A stretch of 64,000 nucleotides of DNA, from the NCBI RefSeq assembly GCF_010183535.1, contig NC_071330.1:5189717-5253716 (forward strand), written 5' to 3'. Source of the stretch: Caenorhabditis remanei (lineage: Eukaryota > Nematoda > Chromadorea > Rhabditida > Rhabditidae). A model generated the notes under the pieces. It was given only the letters and a program-made list of their open reading frames with translations, did no database searches and was not told where the DNA came from. Positions 9,642 to 19,360 of the stretch are shown here, in pieces (the stretch's first letter is position 1; each line of letters begins with the position of its first letter). The translations under genes were made by a program, and so were the position numbers.

Positions 9642-10391
9642 ATTTTGAATACGCACGCAAGGTACGTGAAAATTAAGAGTTGAGAGTTCAATATGTCCGT
9701 GACCGTTATCCTTAAAAACGTGAACTTCCTTCATTTACTGTATTTCCTTTTCTTGTTTCTTGCTTTAAAAGAAGCTTCGAAAGTGAGAAGCAAAGACCTT
9801 ACACGATAGATACCAGGTGAAACACACAAGATTGGCGGCCGCATTATTACTCGAGTACAAAACACGAACTTGTACTTCAATTCCCGAAACTTTAGCCAAT
9901 GTCGATCTTTTGCTTTCTTCATCTTTTTTCTATATAACTTCCTGGTTTTTCTTTGACTTCTCATCTTACGTTTCTTAGCAATTTGAAGCTCCTCTTGCAC
10001 CATCTTCCATTTTTTCTTCTGTGACCTAATACGACGTTTGATCTCCTGCCTTTCTTTCCTAACAGCTCTTCTAGCAGCTCTTCTGTCGGATTCCCTTTGT
10101 TCTCTTAACTCCGCTACCAAGTAAGCTCCCAGCTCACGTAACCACCTACTGTCTTTTAAATCTTGAACGAACTTCTCCGAATCCATGTTGACGATTCCTA
10201 TTCTCTTTTTAACTTGATTCCCTCTTGCCAACCAATCATTGATTAAAAAAATTTGGGAATGAAATTCAAAAAATAATTGCAGAAATCGCCGGCTTAATGC
10301 TCTACAACAGGAATACAAAGGTGGCGAGAAGAGTATTGAAGAGAGCGCCCGTATTGTTGGATTGAAGCTTCCAGAGAAGAAAAATTTCTAA
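9359..10391 (+). CDS. FMC1-like mitochondrial ATP synthase assembly factor
   Basis: Two exons, 9359-9579 and 10283-10391, encode 109 aa (human FMC1 113). FMC1 proteins are small matrix factors needed for assembly or stability of the F1 part of complex V. Visible family features are QQYKYLMEQMRADQVTTRRY, a central helix ending LYLSYLQG, and the C-terminal signature GGEKSIEESARIVGLKLP, which matches the human SVEESAGLVGLKLP region. The start follows a TTTTTCAG acceptor by 6 nt, which suggests trans-splicing. It begins 284 bp after the GALC stop and ends 220 bp before the kle-2 ATG, so operon membership is likely. Its single 703-bp intron contains an antisense open frame. Confidence 0.9.
9731..10186 (-). 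CDS. Basic coiled-coil ORF nested antisense in FMC1 intron
   Basis: The open frame of 151 codons starts at MDSEKFVQDLKDSRWLRE; the frame is open further upstream to 10318, beyond the FMC1 exon boundary. Residues about 25-105 are dominated by Arg, Lys, Glu and Gln (ERQEIKRRIRSQKKKWKM and similar) with helical heptad spacing, followed by a tail with FCTRVIMRPPILCVSPGIYR. I recognise no family. It occupies most of the 703-bp intron, ends 151 bp after the FMC1 donor and starts 97 bp before its acceptor. Third positions look less AT-rich than the surrounding intron, which favours coding use. It could be a lineage-specific nested gene, a retrocopy or a chance frame. Confidence 0.35.
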   Translation of the reverse strand: MDSEKFVQDLKDSRWLRELGAYLVAELREQRESDRRAARRAVRKERQEIKRRIRSQKKKWKMVQEELQIAKKRKMRSQRKTRKLYRKKMKKAKDRHWLKFRELKYKFVFCTRVIMRPPILCVSPGIYRVRSLLLTFEASFKARNKKRKYSK

Positions 10392-10611
10392 AAAATGTCG
10401 AAAATTGTATTTTTTCAGAAATTCATAGAATTTTCCCCCTTAGATTTCCATCTGTTGTAGATTTTATATAAACGATAAAACCACATTTTTCTTTCTATTT
10501 TCTCCCATTTCAACTCGGTTTTCTCTTCCGATTTCTTATTTTTCTTTTTTTTTAACCACTAATACCTGTTTTTTTCAAATTTCAGCCGAATTTGTCAATT
10601 TTCAGACCGAA

Positions 10612-13600
10612 ATGAGCAATATCAATCCTCAAACCGGAGAGGAGCGATCAAATTTAGCGTATCTCATCCAACCGGCGAAAGATTTAGTCGAGAATTTCTC
10701 AATTGATGTGTTGAAGGTAAAAATAGTGGAAAATTATGCTAATTTGGGCAAAAGTTGCTTCAAAACGGCGGGAAAATGCAAAATTTCGATATTTTTCAGC
10801 GAATTTTAAGCTTTCGAAACTATTTTTGACATGTTCCAACCGGAAACTGAATTTTCAGCTCAAGAGAGAGCTCCCACAGCTTTTTGAATGAATTTTTACT
10901 AGTTCCACGGGAATTTTCTCGTAAAATTCAAAGTTTTCCAAGGAAAAATTACATTTTTAGCTTCTGGAATGCAAATTTCAGACAAAAGTTTGGATTTTCT
11001 CAGAGATTTTGAATATATTTTGACTAAATTGGTTTTTTTTTTCCGTATTCAGAAGCACATATACCGGTTTTTTCGGCTAATAAACGGATTTCAGAGGATT
11101 TTCTGTCTCATCTGATTTTAAACCTGCCAATTATTGCATTTCCATTCAAAAAACCCATTACTTGCTAGCTTAGAGTTGAAATTGTGGTCATAGAATTGAT
11201 AATTTATGTATTTTGAACTGAAAATTCCCAAAAAATAATGAATTTTCGCTTAAAAACCCCATTTCCCTTCCCAAATTCTTGTCATATTCAGTGTCTCTCC
11301 GTATATCTGGTTGAAATAAAATTTGTAGCTTTTTCAGCGAATTTTCAGCTTTCAAAGCTATTTCTGACAAGTTCAAGCCGAGAAATGTGAATTTTCAGTT
11401 GAAAATCTTTCTGAAATGAATTTTTGCTAGTTTTAAAGAAATTTTCTTGTAAACTTTTATATTTTTGGTTAAAAACCCGATTTTTACTGAATTTTCAACG
11501 GAAAAGTTACATTTTTAGCTCCTAGCTGTGATCGGAAGGCAAAAGTTAGAACAAAATCGAACTATTGAAAATTTTTGTATTTTGAGCTCAAAATTCCGAA
11601 AAATATAATAAATTTTAACCCAAACTTGTCAAATTCTTGTCATTTTCAGTGTCTCTCCGTCTATCTGCAAGTAATCCAAGATGAAAGTATTCGAAATGAG
11701 GAACACTCGAGAGAATACGCGAAGAATCCGAAATTAGACGACAAGGGAAAAGTGATACCGGAAGTTTTTCGATTCTTCGATTTCCAGAATGCGAGTCGAA
11801 TTCTGTCAGGATCGACGTCGGTTTACTGTAAGAAGGTAGATCATGTCTACGAATTGACACTGTCCGTCGTGGATTTGATTGAGAATAAAGGAGGAGAAAC
11901 AGGAGGAAATGGAGGACGGAAAGGTGGAAGAGGCGGTCGACGGAATCTGAATTTCGGATCGACTGATTACGAGTTAATTGATATCAAATCACTGAAAGAA
12001 GAGGGACTTCAAAACTATGAGAAGGCGTTGGCAGAGGAGAAGAAGGCGATCGATTCGTTGAGATTAGTGGAGACTGTGGAGATCGCTGAGGCACAAAATG
12101 AGCGGAGAAGTTGTTTGGTGGCGAAACCGACGCAATTCATGTTTAAACTCAATTATGGACAATTGAATAGAACTGACGAGCAGATTTATAATGCGAAACA
12201 ACGGGCGGATGTGATTGGAAAAGTGAAGGATTTCGATTTGAAGAAGGGAGAGATTCTTCATGAGCAACAAGTGATTGTATCACATGATGACTATCGGAAG
12301 AATGTTGATGTATTCACGTTGCCCGGTGCCCGTTGGGTTCCGGATAATAAGGTGTTGGCAGCTCATTTCGGAGTGGCTGATGTGGAAGTAGAGTTGGATA
12401 GAGAGCAGAATAAGACGGAGATCAATGCATATGGACCGTTTACGGTAAGGATTGGAAATTGTTGAGATGACGGGCTTAGCGTAAAAACTGTATTATAACA
12501 TTATACTTTTCAACTGCCTTCCAAATAAGTTTCGATGGTTTTCGAGTTCATTAAAAAACATTTCTAGATTTTCTGTTTCCTATTAAAAATGCTATTCTAG
12601 TTACGCTAATTTTAATCAGAATCATGGAACATGTCCAGGAGAATACTAGTGAGGAATTTTGAGCATGTAGAAAGTGCCGTTATATTACAGTTTTTAGGAA
12701 TGAATAATGATCTGGAACATCTCAGAATATACATTTCTATTAACTTTGTCGGAAATGGTTTTTAGTGTACCAAACACATACGTGTTGAGATCAATTTTTC
12801 AAACTCTTATTGAAAACTACAAAATATGATAGTTTTTTGCATACTTAACCGAGCCGAAACGAACCGGCGCGTAATTCGCTTCGAACTGAGTTTTATGAGC
12901 TGAAAAATATACCAAAATGTAGATCTCGACGAGTTCTATGACTGTGACCTAAGACGGGTTGGATGGATAGTCGTTAATGTGCCCCGGGCTGGGAAAAAGT
13001 GCCAAAAACACAAATATGGTCAAAAAGCCATTCTAGCCCGGCCCACGATATATATTAACGACTATCCATCCAACCCGTCTTAGGTCACAGACATAGAACT
13101 CGCTGAGATCTACATTTTGGTTATTTTTTCGGATAATAGTATTGAGATTTAAGCGAGTTACCATACTTGAAACCGGCCCGTTTCAGTCCGGCTTGCAAGT
13201 ATGAGCTTCGGGTGTTTATAGTTAGTTACGAGTCGACTTTCTGTAGATTCCATTTCCATTCCCTATCTTCTCATAACCTCCCCATTATTTCCCTTCATTC
13301 CAGGACCCTCTCTCTGGCCGTGAAGTCGTCGCTCCACCCCGTTGGTTCATCGAAAAAGAAGCGACTCGTCAGAATCTGGAAGCTCAATCCCGTGCCACAT
13401 CACGTGCCACGTCAGCAGCCATCACAAAACAAATCCGTGACTCTCAGGGATACGGTAGCCAACAGAGCCAACGTCTCTCCCAGCCATTCATCGAACGTCG
13501 CCGTTATAATATCAATGATTTGGTCTCGTTTGTCGAGGGGCGAAAGATAAGTAATCGACCGAGCACTCATCTCGACGCTGGATTAGTCAATATGATTGTC

Positions 13601-16600
13601 GATGAATTTGGAAATGATATGGATATGGATGGAGGAGAGAATACTCGTCCACCGACTTCTGGAAATTATGATATATTTGATGATGATTTCGGAGGAATCG
13701 ACGATGATGACGATGACGATGACGATGGATCAGAGGATTATGTGAGGAATTTGACGAGAAGACACGAGAGAAAAGCACCGGTGCCGTGGGATGATTTGGA
13801 GAAAGTCAAGATTCCCATGTATACGGGAGATGAGGATATTCCAGGTAAGGGGTTTTTTGAGAATGAAAATGGGGATTTTCGGCCGTTTTTTCAAAGAGAA
13901 TCTGATGGAAATCTAACATTTTTAGCTGGAAATCAAGGTTTTGAGTGAGTTCTGAAAATCTGAAATGTTTCTGTGGAGTGGAAAAATGTATGTTAGGCAC
14001 GGAAAATCTGCTATTCAGCATGAAAAAAATTTCTCTGAGCCTCTCAATTTCGCACTAAATTTTATTCAGTTTCGGTAGAGCGCAGTTGTAAGAAATGAGC
14101 CGAGCTAATTCAAATATAGAAAATTCCTACAAAAAAAAACTTTCTAGCACATTTGGAATAATTTTCAGCTTGTTTTCTGGACTTTCGAGACTGAAATTGA
14201 GTTTGTATCGGAAATTACAGTCTTTCGCTGAAAATGTGGAATTTTAGAGTTTAAAACTACATTTTTGATGGGGAAATTGGTTTTTTGCGCTTGTAACTAG
14301 CTTTGAACTGTAAAAATTCGATTAGCCATCGAAAAATTGTGATTACTGTTCAAAAATTGAGTTTTCCTGCCGAAAATTGTAGTTTTTATTTTGAAAACAA
14401 GATTTCCCTATTTAGAACTCCTTTCTGTGTGTGAAAAATGTGGTTTTTGCCTGAAAATCTTGGAATATCTTTGGTTTTTAGCTGAAATTACTAAATTTTC
14501 TCATAATTTTCATGTTTTCAGTGACCCGAAAACCAGTGAAAGTTCTCGCCAAACCGCAACAAACTGTCCAAAATTTGCTCAAAAAGAAACGTGCTCGCGA
14601 GGCGAAGATCCCATTGACTCGACGTGACGAATTCATGCAAACTCACAACTACCTTCAAGATAATTATTATTGGAGAAGCGCCGCCCGTATTAATCCGGAT
14701 AAAGACTGGAAAATCGAGGCGTTGCGTACGGCGATTTTGACTGAAAAAAAGAGAAGATGCAAGGAGAAAACGGCGAAAATCAGGGATCTTCGCGCTCAGA
14801 ATGTGCAGAGAAAACGATCGACACGTGGAACGATACCATTGGAGGATTATGAGGCGGCGTTGATGGGTGATGAGAAGGAGAATGAAGTGCCGAATAGACG
14901 GACGATGGGAGCGGAATGTTAGTTGTTGGAACATGGGGAAAGATATTAGAAGATTCCGTTTGTTTTTGTGGCGCTAATTAACAATTATTAGTTCAGCACA
15001 GTTCTTACAACTGCGCTCCACCGAAGGTCCCTTGAAAAATTTCTCTTTTTCGTCTCTCAATTGTGCACACAATTTTCATCGGTTTCGGTAGAGCGGGTGC
15101 TAATAGCAGAGCCGAAATTCTGATAGACTTCTGATTTTTAGCGCGGCATGGTCTCCCACACTGCGAAAAAGAACTGCAAGAAACGTGAAGCCGATTTTTT
15201 TCACGTTTTAATTCAATTCTTTCATTTTTTGCACTGAAAATGCAGTTTTTTTGGCTTTCAGACGTCGTAACGGATGAAAAAAGTGTCCCATCCATCAGAA
15301 TTGTGGAAAATGGAATTTTTTATTTATGACTTTTCTGATACAGAAAAATGAGATTTTCAGATAAATGAGATTTTCAGCTATTTCAGCTAACATTTCATTT
15401 TCTGAACATTGTAACAGTTTCAGGACATCGTTAAGTAAATTATGTGCGATTTTTGGTCGAAAATGTTTTCTGCGAAAAAAGTTATACTCAATCTTCTGAA
15501 AATCAGTTTTTCTGTGTCAAAAAAGTCAATTTTCTCACCAATGTTCACGTTTTTTGGCTCATTTGATAGAGCATTTTATTTTCTACAATTCTGATGGATG
15601 GGACCTTTGCGATCCATTGCGACGTCCGAAAACCTGGAAATACTGGATGTTCAGTGCAAAAAAATGAAAGAATTGAATTAAAACGTGGAAAAAATCGGCT
15701 TCTTGCAGTTCTTTTTCGCTGTGAGGGAGACCGTGTGCTGGCTAATAGTGTCTGACTTTCGGAAATTTTAGCGATGTGTTTTTTTTTTATTTCCGTCGAA
15801 AGTCAGAATCTTGTTTAGCAGCTTTAAAATGACAAGATCTCGATGTTCCAACCTAATTCATTCCAATGTTTCAGACGACGACGTTGTCGACGAAGACCTC
15901 GCCGCTGAAGTCGAATTCTCGGTGCTCGGTGGTGGATTCGAAGATGACGATGATGTGGAACCACGTGGAGAAGTTGCTCCAGAAGAAGTGAATCAAGATA
16001 TTCCGAATTATGAGTTCGATGCTCCCTCTGATATTGCTGCTCCACGTCCCTCTACTTTCAAACCATTGCTTTTCGAGGATATTGATGATGCCGAATTGAA
16101 TAGTGTCATTAATTTGCCCGGAAATTTGTTCATCGATAGTGAGTTTATTAGTAGAAATGATCAGAAATTGCTGAAATTTCGACTCCGGGGCGTTTCGCAG
16201 CCAGAGCCATGAGCTCCATAGCCTCTATTTACCCGTTTTTTCAGTGATAACTTCACTTTTTCAGATAATTTATTGTTTGAGAAGTCAAAAGGAACTTTTT
16301 TTGTAGTTTTGATAAAGGGGCCCACAAGAATTTCTGTCCAAAAAAACAGAAATGGTTTTTGTTGAGAAAGCTGAAAACTTTTTCTCGAAGAACTAACCGT
16401 ACAACCAAAAGGTTTGAGGGTTCAGAAAATGACAAAATCAGCTAATTCTATCAGAAAAACTGTTTTCAGCTTTTTTGGACAACATTTCTTGTGGTCCCGT
16501 TTATCAAAATTACAAAACATTTTATTTTTTAGACTTCTCAAACAATAATTTATCTGAAAAAGTCAAGTTATCACAGAAAAAACGGGAAAATTGAGGCTGT

Positions 16601-18293
16601 GGAACTCATGGCTGCGAAATGTCTTGGAACCGAAATTTCAAGTGATTCTTCAAGAATTTCATTCCATAAAAAACTCATTGCAGAGGCCCTCCCATTGCTC
16701 AAAAAGTTTGCCGAACACAAAACGGATCGTGAACAAATGGCGTACGAGATGGCGAAAGCCTATGAAGACGTCGATATTGCCGTGTCGAATCTTCAGGAAC
16801 AAGTCGACACGTGGCACGCGAAAATGGAACCGATTCTTGAGGAGGGAGAGACGAGAAAGGAATATGATGTGAGTGGATGGAAGGGGGAGGGGCTGAAAAA
16901 TATGGGATTTCTAAGGAAAATTGATATTAATACACTGGCAAAACGGGAATTTTATTGAATAGGTATAATTAACAACATTTTGTCAGTTTACCAGGAATTT
17001 TTCATCTGAAATTGTTATATATTTGGCCTTCAGATTACAACGTTTTTCCAAGTTTTTATGCTTTAAAAATGGCGAATTTTGATGTTTTTACGATCGAGAA
17101 ATTGTCAACTATGATATAATTTCACAAAATTGCGTTCTAATTATACCATGTCTGGAAAATAATATATTTTTATCATCTCCATGCAACAAACGTGATTTTT
17201 TTTTCTGATTTCTATTACAAACTCAACATATTCGTCTAGTTTGTGCGACAATCGGTAGTTCTGACTGTTTCATTTGAATACTGTACGGTTTTTATTTAAA
17301 GGGGGACACCACTATTTCAAAAATTCAAGATTTTTTTATATGAATCGATTCAGAAAGCCGGGGAAAAGAGAAAATCGTCTTCAAGATATGTCCAAAAATC
17401 AGTCTGGAACGAGTTATGACACCTCAAAGTGCCAACAAACCGCTCCTCGTCGTGCACGTACACTTTGAGATCTCATAACTCGTTCCAGACTGTGGTGCCC
17501 CCCTTCAAAACAGGTAGATTTACAGATGGAAATAGTAAAAACCGTACAGTATTCAAATGAAATAGTCGGAATTTCCGATTGTCGCTCAAACTAGACGACA
17601 ATGTTGAGTTTGTAATTGAAATATCAGAAAAAAATCACGTTTGTTGCATGGAGATGATCAAAATACACTATTTTCAGACCGATATGATTAGAACGCAATT
17701 TAAAAAATCACATCATAATTAACAATTTCTCGATCGTAAAAAAAATCAAAATTCGTCATTTTTAAAGCATAAAAAGTTGGAAAAAAGACTGTCTAACCAA
17801 AATCTTTTTGATTTACCAATTTTTCTTTAGTTTTCCATTCATAAAATAGCCTATTTTTCAATCAAAAACCCTCAAACTTGTTCCCAAATCATATCTCAAA
17901 TTCTTCCCCTATTTTCAGGTCAATTTCGTCAGCCGAATTGTGATCGACGAGTACGAAGAGATAGGAGAAACGAAAAGTATCCTTGATCTGGTGATCGGTC
18001 GTCCGTGGTTTGAAATCAGTCGATACTTTCTCTCATGTCTTTTCCTCTGCAATTTGGGAAATGTGAGAGTGACTGACGATAAGACGTTGTCACTGGAGGA
18101 ACGAGTCAATTCAATGCAAATCACAATGTTGAAGAGAGAAATGCACGCGGATAAATTCAAAGAATTGGATGGAATGCAGGGATTGGCAGCAGTCGAAGAG
18201 CAGCAGGAACCACCGCCACCTCCAGTTGAGAAACCATTCAAAAAACCGGCGAATCCAGTCGAAGATGAAGACGATTCCATGGATTTTGAATAA
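10612..18293 (+). CDS. kle-2: Condensin II non-SMC subunit H2 (KLE-2)
   Basis: Kleisin-beta subunit (NCAPH2 family) that closes the SMC2/SMC4 ring of condensin II for mitotic and meiotic chromosome compaction. Exons: 10612-10716, 11650-12444, 13304-13844, 14522-14917, 15875-16138, 16684-16868, 17919-18293; 886 aa. The N-terminus (AYLIQPAKDLVENFSIDVLK, then FFDFQNASRILSGSTSVYCK) is the SMC2-binding region. A run of nine Asp lies near residue 435. The C-terminal winged-helix region includes EQVDTWHAKMEPILEEGE, GRPWFEISRYFLSCLFLCN and an acidic/proline-rich tail. Exons 5/6 were chosen because GATA/gtgagt and attgcag agree in phase. The start follows TTTTCAG by 6 nt (trans-splice-like). Four long introns each contain a palindromic element. 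Confidence 0.9.
10717..11649. other. kle-2 intron 1
   Basis: Diverged direct repeats: segments around 10780-11000, 11160-11420 and 11500-11660 share phrases such as TTTCAGCGAATTTT, GCTTTC-AA-CTATTT-TGAC, and CTTGTCATATTCAGTGTCTC / CTTGTCATTTTCAGTGTCTC. The last of these duplicates the true exon-2 acceptor (TTTTCAG/TGTCTCTCCGT at 11640-11660) as a decoy at about 11279-11304. No extra exon is supported. Confidence 0.5.
12838..13203. repeat. Palindromic element, CATACTTG family copy 1 (kle-2 intron 2)
   Basis: Arms contain ACCAAAATGTAGATCTCG / CGAGATCTACATTTTGGT-type sequence and TCTAGCCCGG / CCGGGCT, with TTAACGACTATCCATCCAA mirrored on both sides of the centre at about 13000. The ends carry CATACTT and its inverse AAGTATG. 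Two further copies lie at 54195-54500 and 59876-60188. No coding content. Confidence 0.7.
15138..15745. repeat. Palindromic element TTAGC...GCTAA (kle-2 intron 4)
   Basis: TTAGCGCGGCATGGTCTCCC at 15138 is mirrored by GGGAGACCGTGTGCTGGCTAA ending at 15745. Further matching blocks are GAAAAAGAACTGCAAGAA and GTCCCATCCATCAGAATTGT with their inverses. The arms are about 165-170 bp. The element is probably a nonautonomous DNA transposon. Confidence 0.7.
16172..16640. repeat. Palindromic element (kle-2 intron 5)
   Basis: TGAAATTTCG at 16172 and CGAAATTTCA ending at 16640 bound arms of about 150 bp. These share TTTCGCAGCCA, CCCGTTTTTTC, GATAA-TTATTGTTTGAGAAG and GGCCC-CAAGAA (with their inverses). 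A related block occurs at 20800-21000 in gsto-1 intron 2 (GCTGAAAACTGTTTTTTTCT ... GTGAAACACGTGG). The element ends 43 bp before exon 6, and its right arm leaves an in-frame upstream extension that mimics an exon. Confidence 0.65.
17041..17787. repeat. Large palindromic element (kle-2 intron 6)
   Basis: Arms of about 330 bp: TTTTTACGATCGAGAAATTG, TTGCGTTCTAATTATA, CATGCAACAAACGTGATTT and GAATACTGTACGGTTTTTA on the left are mirrored on the right. The core is a near-perfect TCTGGAACGAGTTATGA hairpin around a GC-rich loop at 17430-17465. It has no transposase. The element fills nearly three quarters of the intron. Confidence 0.75.
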
Positions 18294-18336
18294 TTTATTA
18301 TCCATTTTTACCCATTTTTACCCCCTTTTAAGCCAA

Positions 18337-19017
18337 AATAATGAGATTTTCAGCCGACAAGGTCTGTACCTAACTTCTGAAATTCCTCCTTTATATCAAT
18401 CTCCTAATTGCAGCCTCTCGCCCATTTTAAAAATCTCGTATGACATTCCTTATCCCCCCTTTTTCACTAATTTACTTGGTTTTTAAGGCGAAATGGTGGA
18501 TTTTCAGAGAAATTTCAGTTTTTTTTAAGTGTTTAAGTCTGAAATTGTTTGGTTTTTGAATCAAAATTTGCTCCAAATTCGAATTCTAAAAAATATTGAG
18601 CTGAAAATTGTTGACGGAACGCCTAAAAATGCTCCAAATCGGTCTGAAAACCAAATCTGAAAATTTCGGTTTCAAACTGAAATTTCCTGAAAATCGCTGA
18701 AACTCCTAGAAGTAGAATTTTATCCTAGAGATAGAAATGAGATTTTCAGCCATTGTCTATACCTAACTTCTATAATTCCTCTTCCTTTTTATATCAAACT
18801 TCTATTATTTAATTGCAGAATCTCCCTCTTTTTAAAAATCTCACGATTGTATGACATTCCTTATCCCCCTATTTCGATCTTTTTCACCGTATTATTTTTC
18901 ACGAATTTTCATGGTTTTTCGGCAAAATGGTAGATTTTCAGAGAAATTTCAGTTTTTGGTTGCTGTAAGTCTGAAATTTTTGGTTTTTAGATCAACATTT
19001 GCTCCAAATTCGAATTT
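18337..19017. repeat. Tandem duplication downstream of kle-2
   Basis: A block of about 250 bp at 18337-18584 is repeated at about 18729-19017. Shared phrases include ATGAGATTTTCAGCC, TACCTAACTTCT, ATTCCTC, AATTGCAG, TATGACATTCCTTATCCCC and TTTGCTCCAAATTCGAATT. Single-base and short indel differences show it is old. It covers the presumptive kle-2 3' region. No coding signal. Confidence 0.65.
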
Positions 19018-19360
19018 TTCGGATTTTTCAGTTGCGGCTCTCTGGAAGTTCTGAAAAGTTTTGAGTTTCCGTATGTTTTGTGCAGAAAATTGTTGGTTTC
19101 TGAAAATTTCTGTATTTTTGTGCTCAAAATCTCTTAATTATGAAAATTTTGGTCTCAAATCAACTGAAAATCGCTGAAACTATCTACGATTTCTCCTCAT
19201 AACCACCCACCTGTCGGTCCCAGACCATAATTAGGCTTTATTCTCGATTATTCTCATTGAAACGATCCACTTTTTATCTGTAATTCCCCACTGGTCCCAC
19301 CACCTGCTCTATGTACTAATTTTATTCATATCTCAATACACAATCCATTCATTTATCAAT
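19018..19360. other. kle-2/gsto-1 convergent intergenic region
   Basis: AT-rich 3' flanks of two convergent genes. I see no gene or strong repeat; a TTTATCTG/TTTATCAAT-rich stretch at 19275-19360 may hold the gsto-1 minus-strand poly(A) signal. Confidence 0.4.

Noticed and set aside
16599..16683. In-frame extension MELMAAKCLGTEIS before kle-2 exon 6
   Set aside because: It lies within and just after a palindromic element, and the phase-matched gtgagt donor (16139) with the attgcag acceptor (16683) skips it.
17274..17468. 64-codon frame in kle-2 intron 6
   Set aside because: It spans the core hairpin of a palindromic element.
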